7,317 nucleotides of DNA, taken from CAWEHT01 sp963808455 (GTDB lineage: Bacteria; Chloroflexota; Anaerolineae; CG2-30-64-16). The stretch's first letter is position 1. Every line of letters starts with the position of its first letter. The DNA is taken from the NCBI GenBank assembly GCA_963808455.1, contig CAWEHT010000409.1, positions 1-7,317 of the forward strand. Direction: 5' to 3'. A model generated the notes under the pieces. It worked only from the letters and a program-made list of their open reading frames with translations, was not told the origin of the DNA and did not search any database. Of the stretch, positions 1-6,888 are shown piece after piece. The translations under genes and the position numbers were made by a program.

Positions 1-403
1 GGCAAGATCCCGTACTCGACGTCGATCAGCTCGGACACCGCGTCTTCCGCCACTTCCTCGGCCACCGCTGCGACGGCAGCTGTGCCGTCCCCCCGGAAGC
101 GCGCCACGGCAGACAGCACGTACTGGTCGGGGGCCAGCGAGCCGGCGCGCGGCTGTGGCTGGCCGGCATGCGGCACGTGCGGCACGTCATCCCATGTGAG
201 GACGGCCTTCACGCCGGGCAGTTGCTCGGCCCGGGCGGTATCGATGCGCCCACGCGGGCATGCGGGTACGGGCTGCGCTTGATCTTGCCGTAAAGCATGC
301 CGGGCAGGCGGATGTCGCCCGTGTAGCGGGCCGTGCCGGTGCTTTTCTCTATCGCATCGATCCTGGGCACACGCTTGCCCACCACGGTTGTCAATGGTGT
401 CAT
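1..403 (-). CDS. Molybdenum hydroxylase, molybdopterin-binding large subunit, N-terminal part (xanthine dehydrogenase/CoxL family; frameshifted, runs off left edge)
   Basis: This is the first ~134 codons of the large subunit of a xanthine-dehydrogenase-type enzyme, the subunit that holds the molybdenum cofactor and binds substrate. Visible family features are the N-terminal GKRVPRIDAIEKSTGTARYT block, then DIRLPGMLYGKIKRSPYPHA, then (after a frame change) RIDTARAEQLPGVKAVLTW and a GDGTAAVAAVAEE segment. These match the 'a/b hammerhead' domain that opens this family. One base is missing near 249-251 (a CCC run on the plus strand). Restoring it joins HARVG to RIDTA and keeps the frame open to the window edge. 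The start ATG lies 6 nt after the Fe-S subunit stop. The molybdenum-binding domains lie outside the window, so the substrate class (CO, aldehyde, purine, N-heterocycle or aryl-CoA) cannot be decided. Confidence 0.88.
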
Positions 404-409
404 CTCGAC

Positions 410-870
410 TCAACCATGCGCCAGCGACATTATCGCTGCCACGATCTTGGTATACCCCGTGCACCGGCAAAGGTTGCCCTGGATGGCCGCACGCACTTCA
501 TCTTCGCTCGGGCAGGGTACGGCCGCGAGCAGCGCGGCCGCCGACATGACCATGCCCGGCGTGCAAAACCCGCACTGTACTGCGCCATGGTGAACAAAAG
601 CTTGCTGGAGGGGGTGCGGGTGGCCTCCGCTAATCAGCCCCTCTATGGTGGTGACGGAGCGCCTGTTTGCTTGCACCGCCAGCAGGCTGCATGAAACCAC
701 GGGTTTGCCGTCCAGCAGCACGGTGCAGCTGCCGCAGTCGCCCGGTCGCAGCCCTTCTTGGCCCCCGTAAGCTCGAGCTGATCGCGCAGCACGTCCAACA
801 ACGTCCACCATGGCTCGACGGCCAGCTCCCTGGGTTCTCCGTTCACGACCAGCTGGATGATGTGTTTCAT
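410..870 (-). CDS. Molybdenum hydroxylase, [2Fe-2S] small subunit (CoxS/XdhC-like; one frameshift)
   Basis: Electron-transfer subunit carrying two [2Fe-2S] clusters that pass electrons from the Mo site to FAD. With one base restored near 741-743 (CCC on the plus strand) the protein is 153 aa, a normal length for the family. The plant-ferredoxin-type domain has C41, C46, C49 and C61 in KKGCDRGDCGSC...VVSC. The C-terminal helical domain has C100 and C103 (QCGFCTPGM) and C135 and C137 (NLCRCTGY). All eight cluster cysteines are present, but the frameshift falls between C41 and C46, so the raw sequence cannot encode both halves in one frame. The start (MKHIIQLVVNGEP) overlaps the FAD-subunit stop as ATGA, which suggests translational coupling. 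The gene sits between the FAD and Mo subunits, the order seen in CO-dehydrogenase-like operons. Confidence 0.92.
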
Positions 871-1735
871 GCTGATCCTGCCAGCGCCCGAGCCAGGGCC
901 TCTTGAAGGGCGCGGCGTGTGAGCACGCGCACCATCTGCTGCCGGTAACCGGCGCTTGCCCGAACGTCGCTGATGGGGGACGAATCGGCGGCCGCCGCCC
1001 CGGCCGCCGCCTCGATGCGCTCGGCGACCGGCTCGTGTCCGACCAGAAAGGACTCGGCCAGGCGAGACCTGCGAGGCGTCGGGCGACGGCGCCCAAGGCG
1101 ATGCAAGCCTCCTGGCAGCGGCCACCTTCCACCGTCAGTCGGGCTGCCACGCCGACCGAAGCCAGGTCCATCGCCTTCCGCGGGCTCAGCTTGAGGTAGG
1201 CGGCGCCGCTGTGTGGCGGGGTTCTCGGCACCGGAATCTCTGTCAGGATTTCGGTGGCGCTCAGCCCCGTGCGGCCGGGCCCGGTGAACAGATCGGCCAG
1301 CTCGACCCACCGGTCCCCGGTCGGCCCAACCAGCCTCGCCGACGCGCCGAAGACTATCAGCGCGGGAGGCATATCGGCCGACGGTGAGGCAGGGCAGATG
1401 TTCCCGGCCACGGTGGCCAGGTTGCGATCTGGATCAAGGCAAGGGTCGAGGCCGCATGGGCGATGGCCGGATAGCTGCTGCGGACGATGGGTGAGGTCTC
1501 GACTTCTCTGATGGTTGTGCAGGCGCCGATCTGAGGCCGGCCGCCTCATCATATTCGAGGCGGAGAAATCTCGGATGGCGGTGAGGCCGATGGAGAAGAC
1601 CGGACGATCCCGGCGCTCCTTGAGGGCGATCAGCAAGTCCGTTCCACCTGCGATCAGGCGTGCAGCGGTTCCATATTGTTCCAATAAGGAGATACGCCGA
1701 AGGCTCTGCGGCGCACAATACTCGAACCGATGCAT
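867..1735 (-). CDS. Molybdenum hydroxylase, FAD-binding medium subunit (CoxM/XdhB-like; four frameshifts)
   Basis: FAD subunit that takes electrons from the Fe-S subunit. The N-terminus MHRFEYCAPQSL leads into the FAD-binding RLIAGGTDLL, the family's AGGTDL loop at about residues 27-35. A second FAD motif, NLATVAGNI...SPSADMPPAL, lies near residues 106-127. Four single-base losses, near 1559, 1531, 1426 and 1081, interrupt the frame. After repair the protein reads continuously through LEYDEAAGLR, IGACTTIREVETSPIV, the second FAD motif and the C-terminal ESFLVGHEPVAERIEAAAG to QEALARALAGSA, about 290 aa, the expected family length. The stop overlaps the Fe-S start by ATGA. The ATG at 1735 has a GAGAGG ribosome site about 8 nt upstream. 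The uncorrected 410-1735 frame gives a false FAD-FeS fusion. If the frameshifts are real, this is a pseudogene. Confidence 0.88.
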
Positions 1736-1745
1736 GGGCTAGCCC
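1736..1745. repeat. 10-bp perfect palindrome abutting the FAD-subunit start codon
   Basis: GGGCTAGCCC reads the same on both strands and directly touches the ATG of the FAD-subunit gene, just after a GAGAGG ribosome site. It lies in the 112-nt gap 1736-1847 between UbiD and the hydroxylase, which otherwise holds no gene and no convincing promoter or terminator. It could be chance, or a protein-binding site. Confidence 0.3.
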
Positions 1746-1847
1746 TCTCCGGCAAACGTATGCTAGGCCGGGATTACGGTTGCAAGGTGGCAGTATGCGT
1801 TGCTGGCTGGCCATGACCACGATGGGCGCGGGCAGTCTAACATCATC

Positions 1848-3238
1848 CTAGCCTTTCGTCCAACCGCTGTCCTGGGCAGCGCGCCCTGCCAGCAGGGCCT
1901 CCGCGCAACGCACGGCCTGATCGGGCAAGCGGACGGGTTCCACGTTGAAGCCCTTGGGGCGAGTTGCGTCGATCAGCACCTTGGCCCCCACCCCCTCATC
2001 CGAGGATGGATCGAGCTGGTTGCAAATAGTCTGCGGCAGCACCGTGAGGTCACGGTCGGCCTGCATGCGGGTCGCCAACGCCCACATGACCGCGCTCTCG
2101 TCCGCGGGGTCGATGTCACGGTCCACGACCACCACGAGCTTCACGTAGTGGTCCAACCCCACCAGGAGCTGGGCGGCTTGCTGCGCCTGCCCTTCCGCCG
2201 TCTTCTCGATGCGCACGAAACAGTGAAAGTGCGTGCCCGAGCTGGGGTAGTGAAAGTCAACGAAGAAAGGCAGCGCTTCCTGCATACGTCTGTGCAGCCA
2301 TGCCTCTTTGCAGATGCGGCCCAGCGCCAGGTGTTCGGTGGAATTGCCCGGCACGATGTCAACCAGGATGGCATCGCGCCGCATGGTGATGGCGCTGATC
2401 TCGAACACATTGTGCGTCGATCGGCCCGTCACGTAGCCGGTGTACTCACCGAAGGGGCCCTCGGTTTCATGCACGTTGGCCAGCAGGTGCCCTTCGAGCA
2501 CGATCTCCGCGTGCGCGGGGACGTAAACGTCGACGGTCCGGCAGCGACACACGGGCAGCGGGCGGCCGAGCAGGGCGCCGGCCACGTCGTACTCATCCTG
2601 GTCGATGGCCAGCCTGGCTGCGCCGGCGAGCATCACCGCAGGGTGGGCCCCGATGACCACCGCAGCGGGGAGGTCCTGGCCGCGCCGCTCGGCGCGGCGC
2701 AGGTAGTCCCAGGTGTGCTGCCGGCTGTGCAGGCTCGCACCCATGCGCCGGGGCCCCTTGGCCTGCAGGCGCACGTAGGCGAGATTGCCGGTGCCGGTAT
2801 CCGGGTCACACGCGGCGATCATGCCCGCCGTGACGTAGGGGCCGGCATCCTGCTCGAAGTGCCGCGGGATGGGCAGCAGCGCCAGGTCCGCGGCAGGCCC
2901 TTCCAGAACGATCTCCTGCACCGGCCCGGTCTCCACCACGGCCTTTGGCAGGGGCGCGTCCAACTTCTGCCCCAACTGCTGGGCCAACTCCTGGGGTCGC
3001 ACGCCGATGGCCGCGCCATCACCTCGCGGGAAGCGAAGAGATTGGCCAGCAGCCGGCCGCCGTGCCCTTGAACCTTCTCGAAGAGGACGACCGGCCGCCG
3101 CCCTCGGCGCTCCAACTCCAGGGCCAGCGCAGTTGAGGTGTAGTCCAACGGCACTTCGCCGGCAACCGCCATGAGTTGCTCCGGCAGGTCGCGGCGAAGC
3201 TCTTCGAGAAACGACCGCAGATCTGGAATCGGGTCCAA
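1848..3238 (-). CDS. UbiD-family prenylated-FMN-dependent (de)carboxylase (one frameshift)
   Basis: UbiD-family enzymes use prenylated FMN to remove, or in some cases add, carboxyl groups on aromatic, heteroaromatic or alpha,beta-unsaturated acids in the cytoplasm. After restoring one base near 3011-3012 (joining REVMAR to AIGVRPQEL) the protein is 463 aa, a normal length. The catalytic Glu-Arg-Glu set is visible: R157 in LAYVRLQAKGPRRMG, and E260 and E265 in ETEGPFGEYTGY. Other family blocks are DLALLPIPRHFEQDAGPYVT (residues 118-137), VIGAHPAVMLA, ITMRRDAILVDIVPG and the C-terminal VKLVVVVDRDIDP with VMWALATRMQADRDL. The start is TTG at 3238, chosen because AAGGA lies 7 nt upstream and the family N-terminus begins there. 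The open frame continuing to 3851 is antisense to the next gene. The prFMN-making partner UbiX is absent from the window. The context suggests a catabolic role rather than ubiquinone synthesis. Confidence 0.93.
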
Positions 3239-3250
3239 GGTGCCTTCCTT
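3236..3250 (-). promoter_or_regulatory. Ribosome binding site and TTG start of the UbiD gene
   Basis: Read on the minus strand, AAGGAAGG (3250-3243) precedes the TTG codon (3238-3236). AAGGA is 7 nt from the start. This site decides the start, since there is no ATG in frame nearby that gives the family N-terminus. The 63-nt gap back to the preceding stop shows no clear hairpin terminator. Confidence 0.7.
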
Positions 3251-3301
3251 TGCCGGCGGCGAGACCCAGAGAGAGACTGCGAACGGGATCCCCCCGGCGC
3301 T

Positions 3302-4168
3302 TTAGTCGCCGATCGCTATGCCGCAAAGCTCGGCGATGTTGGCGCCGATCATCCGATAGATCTCTTCTTTGCTGGCGTTGACGCCCAACGGCGGCGGCAG
3401 GTGCAGATTGGTCACCATGCGGAGTGTCTGGCCCATCGATTGAGGCGAGCAATCGCTCTCCCAGATCATCTTGCGGGCGCCGATGGCGTAATACATCTGC
3501 ACAAGCTCGGGAGGCTGGACCCAGCTCACGCCCAGATAGACGTTGCCATGGCCGCGGGCAAGCAGGATCGCGTCGTTCGCGTTGGCCGGGATGTTGTTGG
3601 CTCCGGAGTGAGCCACGACGATCGGGACGTCCGGAAAGGCCTCGGCAACCGGCGCGATCTGGGCCGGCATGGCGTAGGGCGTCTCGCCCATGTGGATCAT
3701 CACCGGCACGTTCAGCGCACGCGCCTGCTCGAATACGGGATAGATCATCTTCCGGCTCACGTCGCCGGGGAAGGGGCTGTAAGTGGGCAGGTAATAGTTG
3801 TGCATGCTGGGGTGCAGTTTCAGCATGCGCAAGTTGTTGGACTCGCGCCACCCTTTGAGCTCGTCAAGTTGTTGCGGCACATAGTTGCGCGGGTTGATGA
3901 CGGCATTCAGGTAGAGCCGCTCGCTGTGCTGCTTGACGCTGCGTATGGCGTATTCGTGGGCTTCCTGCATGCTGCGATGGTCAATCGACGTGAGGCCCAG
4001 GCCGGTCATGACGATAGCCGCCCCGACATGTTTGGTCTCGCCCAGCACGTCGTAATCGCGGTCCATCATGGCGAGCAGGCGCTCCGCCGTGAAGTTCGGC
4101 CCCCACCCCCAAACCGGCTCACGCACAGGGATGATGTGGGCGTGCGAGTCAACGATCGTGTATGGCAT
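3302..4168 (-). CDS. Amidohydrolase-2 (ACMSD-like) family metal-dependent hydrolase/decarboxylase, copy 1
   Basis: Intact 288-aa TIM-barrel protein of the amidohydrolase-2 family, whose known members include ACMSD, gamma-resorcylate decarboxylase, 5-carboxyvanillate decarboxylase and 2-pyrone-4,6-dicarboxylate lactonase. All expected metal and catalytic positions are present: H9 and H11 in VDSHAHI, K117 and H119 in MLKLHPSMH, H159 in MIHMGETPYAMP, H187 in VAHSGA and D239 in WESDCSP. The ATG at 4168 has AAGGAG 7 nt upstream and lies 18 nt after the preceding paralogue, indicating one transcript. It is the copy nearest UbiD and aligns closely with copy 2 (GWGP-F-AE-LLA-MD and VLGE near residues 21-44). 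The substrate cannot be read from the sequence. An aromatic or ring-cleavage carboxylic acid is the best inference from context. Confidence 0.9.
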   Translation of the reverse strand: MPYTIVDSHAHIIPVREPVWGWGPNFTAERLLAMMDRDYDVLGETKHVGAAIVMTGLGLTSIDHRSMQEAHEYAIRSVKQHSERLYLNAVINPRNYVPQQLDELKGWRESNNLRMLKLHPSMHNYYLPTYSPFPGDVSRKMIYPVFEQARALNVPVMIHMGETPYAMPAQIAPVAEAFPDVPIVVAHSGANNIPANANDAILLARGHGNVYLGVSWVQPPELVQMYYAIGARKMIWESDCSPQSMGQTLRMVTNLHLPPPLGVNASKEEIYRMIGANIAELCGIAIGD

Positions 4169-4186
4169 GATAGCGCTCCTTCAGCC

Positions 4187-5044
4187 CTACATCCGCAGCA
4201 ATTGGGCCAGGTTGCCGCCGAGGACCTTGCGCGTGTCCTCGGCAGAGGCTCCCATCCCGATGGGAGGGTCGAAAGTCAGGGCCTCTTCCACGTTCATGAT
4301 CTGTTGGGTTGGCTCCAGCGGCGGGCAGTTGCTGCCGAAGATCAGCCGGCCCGCACCGATTTCGTGCACCGCTTCGATGAGCATATGGGGCATCGCCCAG
4401 CTGGTCTCGAGGTAGACGTTGGGGTGTCGATCGGCCACCAGAAGTGCCTCGATGGTCAGCATCTCACCCTGCGTGCCCAGGTGCGCGATGAGGATCTTCA
4501 CATCCGGAAAGGCCCCGGCCACGAAATCGACCGTCGCCGGCATGGCATACGGCTGTTCACCCGTGTGGATGATGACGGGGATGTCGAGCTCTTGCGCTGC
4601 CTCGAAGATCGGGTAGAGCAGCTGGCGCGCGCCCGCCCCTTCGCTGGGGGTCTTGATAGGCAGCCAGAACTTGTGCAGTGACGGATTGAGATAGATCATG
4701 CGGAAACCCTGTGTCCGCACCATGGCGCGCACGGTCTCGGCCACCCGGTCGTTCCAGAGGCGAGGGTGCATCACGATACCGCCGGCCAGACGATCGGGGT
4801 AGCGGACCAGGCTTTCGGCCACGTAGGCGTGCTGCTCCTCGAAGGTCAGGGTTGACGTAGGCACCGTGAGGTTCAACGCCGGGAACACGATGGCCTTATC
4901 CACCCTTCTCGGCTCGCCCAGCACCTTGCGAGGCGCATCCATCTGCGCGAGCAAGTCCTCGGCCAGGAAGCATGGCCCCCAGCCGACGACGTCGTCCGGC
5001 CCTCTGCTGATGTGAGTCAGGCAATCGATAATTGGTACGGTCAC
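4187..5044 (-). CDS. Amidohydrolase-2 family protein, copy 2, with degenerate metal site (possible pseudoenzyme)
   Basis: Intact 285-aa amidohydrolase-2 fold protein, between two paralogues with complete metal sites. Here the first metal histidine is leucine (IDCLTHI: L9, with H11 kept), and the aspartate late in the barrel is asparagine (IFGSNCPPLEP: N239). The KLHP/KLHS block of the neighbours is IYLNPSLH, so both its lysine and histidine are replaced (Y118, N120). H160 (IIHTGEQPYAMP) and H188 (IAHLGTQGE) remain. The frame is clean and the rest of the fold is well conserved, so this is not simple decay. It may be inactive, a structural or regulatory partner of copies 1 or 3, or use an altered metal or mechanism. 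The start is GTG at 5044, set by GGAGG 6 nt upstream. A longer frame from 5146 would run into the end of copy 3. Confidence 0.9.
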   Translation of the reverse strand: MTVPIIDCLTHISRGPDDVVGWGPCFLAEDLLAQMDAPRKVLGEPRRVDKAIVFPALNLTVPTSTLTFEEQHAYVAESLVRYPDRLAGGIVMHPRLWNDRVAETVRAMVRTQGFRMIYLNPSLHKFWLPIKTPSEGAGARQLLYPIFEAAQELDIPVIIHTGEQPYAMPATVDFVAGAFPDVKILIAHLGTQGEMLTIEALLVADRHPNVYLETSWAMPHMLIEAVHEIGAGRLIFGSNCPPLEPTQQIMNVEEALTFDPPIGMGASAEDTRKVLGGNLAQLLRM

Positions 5045-5055
5045 GCGGTTCCTCC
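5042..5055 (-). promoter_or_regulatory. Ribosome binding site and GTG start of amidohydrolase copy 2
   Basis: GGAGG at 5055-5051, followed by 6 nt and then GTG at 5044-5042. This start gives an N-terminus (TVPIIDCLTHI) that lines up residue for residue with copy 1, and avoids the overlap with copy 3 that the upstream ATG at 5146 would need. Confidence 0.75.
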
Positions 5056-5069
5056 AGTCTCCCGCTTCT

Positions 5070-5963
5070 TTAATAGCGCAGCACCGTGACTTCCTGGGGG
5101 CGGGCAGGCGCTGGCGCAGGCTTGAGCCCCAAGAGCCTGGCGGCATTGTTGCCCAGGTAGCCTTCCACCTCGTCCTCGCTGGCGTTGCAGCCTTGTGGAA
5201 AGTCCTGCAACAGCACGTTGACTTCGTAGATCCACATTCCCGGCTCGTTGGGCGGGCTATCAGTGCCCAGCAGCATGCGCTCCTTGGGCATCATCTGCAC
5301 GAATTCCACGATGCGCGATTGTAGGAGCCAGCCAGATTCGACGTAGACATTGGGGCTGTCGATCACCATCCACAGCGCCTCGAAGCAATAGACGCCGCCG
5401 GTCTGGACCCCGAAATGGGCAATGATGAAGTTGACGTCGCGGAATTCCTTGATGATGGGGTAAAACTGGGTCGGGATCGAGTATGGCCCGTCGCCCGTGT
5501 GCATCATCACGGGGATGCCCAGGTCCGCGCACTTCTTGACCGCCGGACGAAGCCAGTCGAGGGCCCGGTCAGGGCGATACGCGTGCATGTTGGAGTGGAG
5601 CTTCATCATCTTGAAGCCATATTCCTTCACGTGAAACTCGAGCTCAGCTACGCCGTTCTCTACCCCGAAGCGCGGGTTGTAGGTGAAATTGCCGATGAAG
5701 CGGTCGGGATAAGCCTGCACGAGGCGGGCGCAATAGGCCATGTAATCCCGGATCCCTTCGCGGCCACCGCGCATGCCGTCCTGCCAGACGGTGTTGCCGG
5801 GCGGGGGCTGGATGACTCCCCAATCCACGCGTCGGGGCTTGCCGTTGACGTAGTAAGGGCCGTCCATCATTTTCAGCATCCGCTCGCCGGTGAAGGGTTG
5901 CCCGCCATGACGCCAGGCGGCATCCACGCGATCGGTAGGGTGCATGTGAACGTTGACGATCAT
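5070..5963 (-). CDS. Amidohydrolase-2 (ACMSD-like) family metal-dependent hydrolase/decarboxylase, copy 3
   Basis: Intact 297-aa amidohydrolase-2 protein, first of the three copies to be transcribed and the most divergent. Its active-site set looks complete: H6 and H8 (VNVHMHP, starting almost at residue 1), K121 and H123 (MMKLHSNMH), H155 (MMHTGDGPYSIP), H183 (IIAHFGVQTGG) and D235 (LLGTDSPPNEP). It shares the family layout with copies 1 and 2 (PFTGERMLKMMD, GKPRRVD) and ends in a proline-rich tail (KPAPAPARPQEVTVLRY) absent from the other two. The ATG at 5963 has AAGGAG 5 nt upstream and follows the regulator stop by 15 nt. The reaction is unknown; decarboxylation or hydrolysis of a carboxylated ring or its cleavage product is likely. 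Confidence 0.9.
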   Translation of the reverse strand: MIVNVHMHPTDRVDAAWRHGGQPFTGERMLKMMDGPYYVNGKPRRVDWGVIQPPPGNTVWQDGMRGGREGIRDYMAYCARLVQAYPDRFIGNFTYNPRFGVENGVAELEFHVKEYGFKMMKLHSNMHAYRPDRALDWLRPAVKKCADLGIPVMMHTGDGPYSIPTQFYPIIKEFRDVNFIIAHFGVQTGGVYCFEALWMVIDSPNVYVESGWLLQSRIVEFVQMMPKERMLLGTDSPPNEPGMWIYEVNVLLQDFPQGCNASEDEVEGYLGNNAARLLGLKPAPAPARPQEVTVLRY

Positions 5964-5978
5964 TGTCTCTCCTTGGCT

Positions 5979-6755
5979 TCAGGTTAGCCCATTGATGTTG
6001 GGACGGGGGCGCCGTACCTGCCGAAAGCTCACCATGTCGCCGCGGAAATGGTTGAGCCCATAGAAAAGGGGGACGGCCGCGGGGCTGTATGCCACTTCCT
6101 CGGTGCGCAGCAACGGGTCACCCTGGCGGCAGCCCAGAAGATCGGCCATGCATTCGTCGGCAGGCACTGCCTTCGTCTCGCCCCGCTGGAGGTGCACCTT
6201 CAAGCCACAGCAATCTGCCAGGAAGTGGTAAGTTGACTCGGATTCACGGTAACGCGACACCGCGTCACTCCGGCATGGCGCGCGCACGAGCTCGTATGGG
6301 ATCACGTTGGCGCAGAGGATGACAGGGACGCCGGATGAATAGAGGAGCTTGGTGAGCGCCAGCACGGGTTGGTCGGGCGCGATGCCAAGTGCCTCACCCA
6401 GCTCGCCGGCCGGTTGGGACGCGGAGGTGAGGACTTTGGAGGACGCCTCCCCACCCCCGCTCCGGATCAGATCCAGGAAGCCTTCGGCCTCGTCCATCCA
6501 GCTCTGCACGGAGCCGGGCACGCGGGCAATGTTTGGGTTGACGAAGGTGCCGATGCCCTGGCGCCGAATGATGACGCCGGCCAGCTCGAGGCGCGCGAGC
6601 GCCTCCCGCACCGTCGCGCGGCTGACCTCGAAGCGCTGGCAAAGATCGGCCTCCGAAGGCAACTGGCCATCCTCGCGAGCCAGCTCGCGGCTCTCGATCT
6701 GGGCGATGACTTCCAGGACCAGTTGCTGCGCCAGCGGCACATTGCGGGTGACCAT
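5979..6755 (-). CDS. GntR-family transcriptional regulator with UTRA (HutC-type) ligand domain
   Basis: 258-aa DNA-binding regulator. The N-terminal winged helix-turn-helix is at about residues 7-72, with the GntR signature LPSEADLCQRFEVSRATVRE and GVIIRRQGIGTFV. The C-terminal half is a UTRA effector-binding domain: PVLALTKLLYSSGVPV, STYHFL, HLQRGETKAVPAD, LLGCRQGDPLLRTEEVAYS and PLFYGLNHFRGDMVSF. HutC-type regulators are usually repressors released by a pathway metabolite. The ATG at 6755 was chosen over the longer frame start at 6845 because GAGGTGGGGG lies just upstream and the upstream 30 residues look unrelated to the family and overlap the promoter. It is first in the operon, so it probably controls its own transcription together with the enzymes. 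Confidence 0.93.
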   Translation of the reverse strand: MVTRNVPLAQQLVLEVIAQIESRELAREDGQLPSEADLCQRFEVSRATVREALARLELAGVIIRRQGIGTFVNPNIARVPGSVQSWMDEAEGFLDLIRSGGGEASSKVLTSASQPAGELGEALGIAPDQPVLALTKLLYSSGVPVILCANVIPYELVRAPCRSDAVSRYRESESTYHFLADCCGLKVHLQRGETKAVPADECMADLLGCRQGDPLLRTEEVAYSPAAVPLFYGLNHFRGDMVSFRQVRRPRPNINGLT

Positions 6756-6816
6756 GCCCCCACCTCGCCTTCCACACGCGTGCTCTGGATCACGCGGGAA
6801 ACCTGTCAGTCGCCAG

Positions 6817-6827
6817 TCGTCAGACGA
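6817..6827. promoter_or_regulatory. Candidate operator: 5-1-5 inverted repeat just after the expected transcription start
   Basis: TCGTC-A-GACGA is a perfect inverted repeat with a one-base centre, about 9 nt downstream of the -10 box, where a repressor would block transcription. Nearby repeated CGACTG/GCGACTG words (6803-6826) add symmetry. It does not match the usual GT-N-TA-N-AC GntR consensus, so this is a weak candidate. Confidence 0.3.
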
Positions 6828-6835
6828 TGGGCGCC

Positions 6836-6864
6836 ACCGTACCATAGGAGCCGCACCTTGTCAA
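6836..6864 (-). promoter_or_regulatory. Sigma-70-like promoter of the operon
   Basis: On the minus strand TTGACA (6864-6859) is a perfect -35 box, followed by 17 nt and TACGGT (6841-6836), a 3-of-6 match to the -10 box. Transcription would start near 6829, giving a leader of about 75 nt before the regulator ATG at 6755. It sits only ~19 bp from the putative IS end at 6883. It is the only convincing promoter seen in front of the operon. Confidence 0.6.
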
Positions 6865-6888
6865 AATCGCGCCGCGAGCAAATGTTAC

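Noticed and set aside
410..1735. A 441-aa FAD/2Fe-2S fusion protein on the minus strand
   Set aside because: The frame stays open only by chance across four breaks in the FAD gene and one in the Fe-S gene; the genes have their own stop and start (ATGA at 870-867).
1736..1847. A separate promoter for the Mo hydroxylase genes
   Set aside because: TTGCAA is present on the minus strand, but the -10 candidates are either 14 nt away (TAGCAT) or poor at 17 nt (CATACG).
1800..3071. Long plus-strand frame of 423 aa
   Set aside because: Antisense shadow of the UbiD gene in GC-rich DNA; no family motifs, while the minus strand carries the UbiD motifs.
3239..3851. Extension of the UbiD reading frame upstream to 3851 (667-aa frame)
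   Set aside because: It is another-frame reading through amidohydrolase copy 1, its residues do not resemble UbiD, and the true N-terminus (TTG at 3238 with a ribosome site) lies in a different frame joined by one frameshift.
3176..4681. Long plus-strand frame of 501 aa
   Set aside because: Antisense shadow of two amidohydrolase genes; rich in H, D and R in a mirrored-codon pattern and without any domain.
5045..5146. Upstream ATG start for amidohydrolase copy 2
   Set aside because: It would overlap the end of copy 3 by 77 nt and add a non-homologous 34-residue arm; GTG at 5044 has a good ribosome site and aligns with copy 1.
6756..6845. Upstream ATG start for the GntR regulator
   Set aside because: The added 30 residues are unrelated to GntR N-termini and overlap the promoter and leader; ATG at 6755 has a ribosome site.
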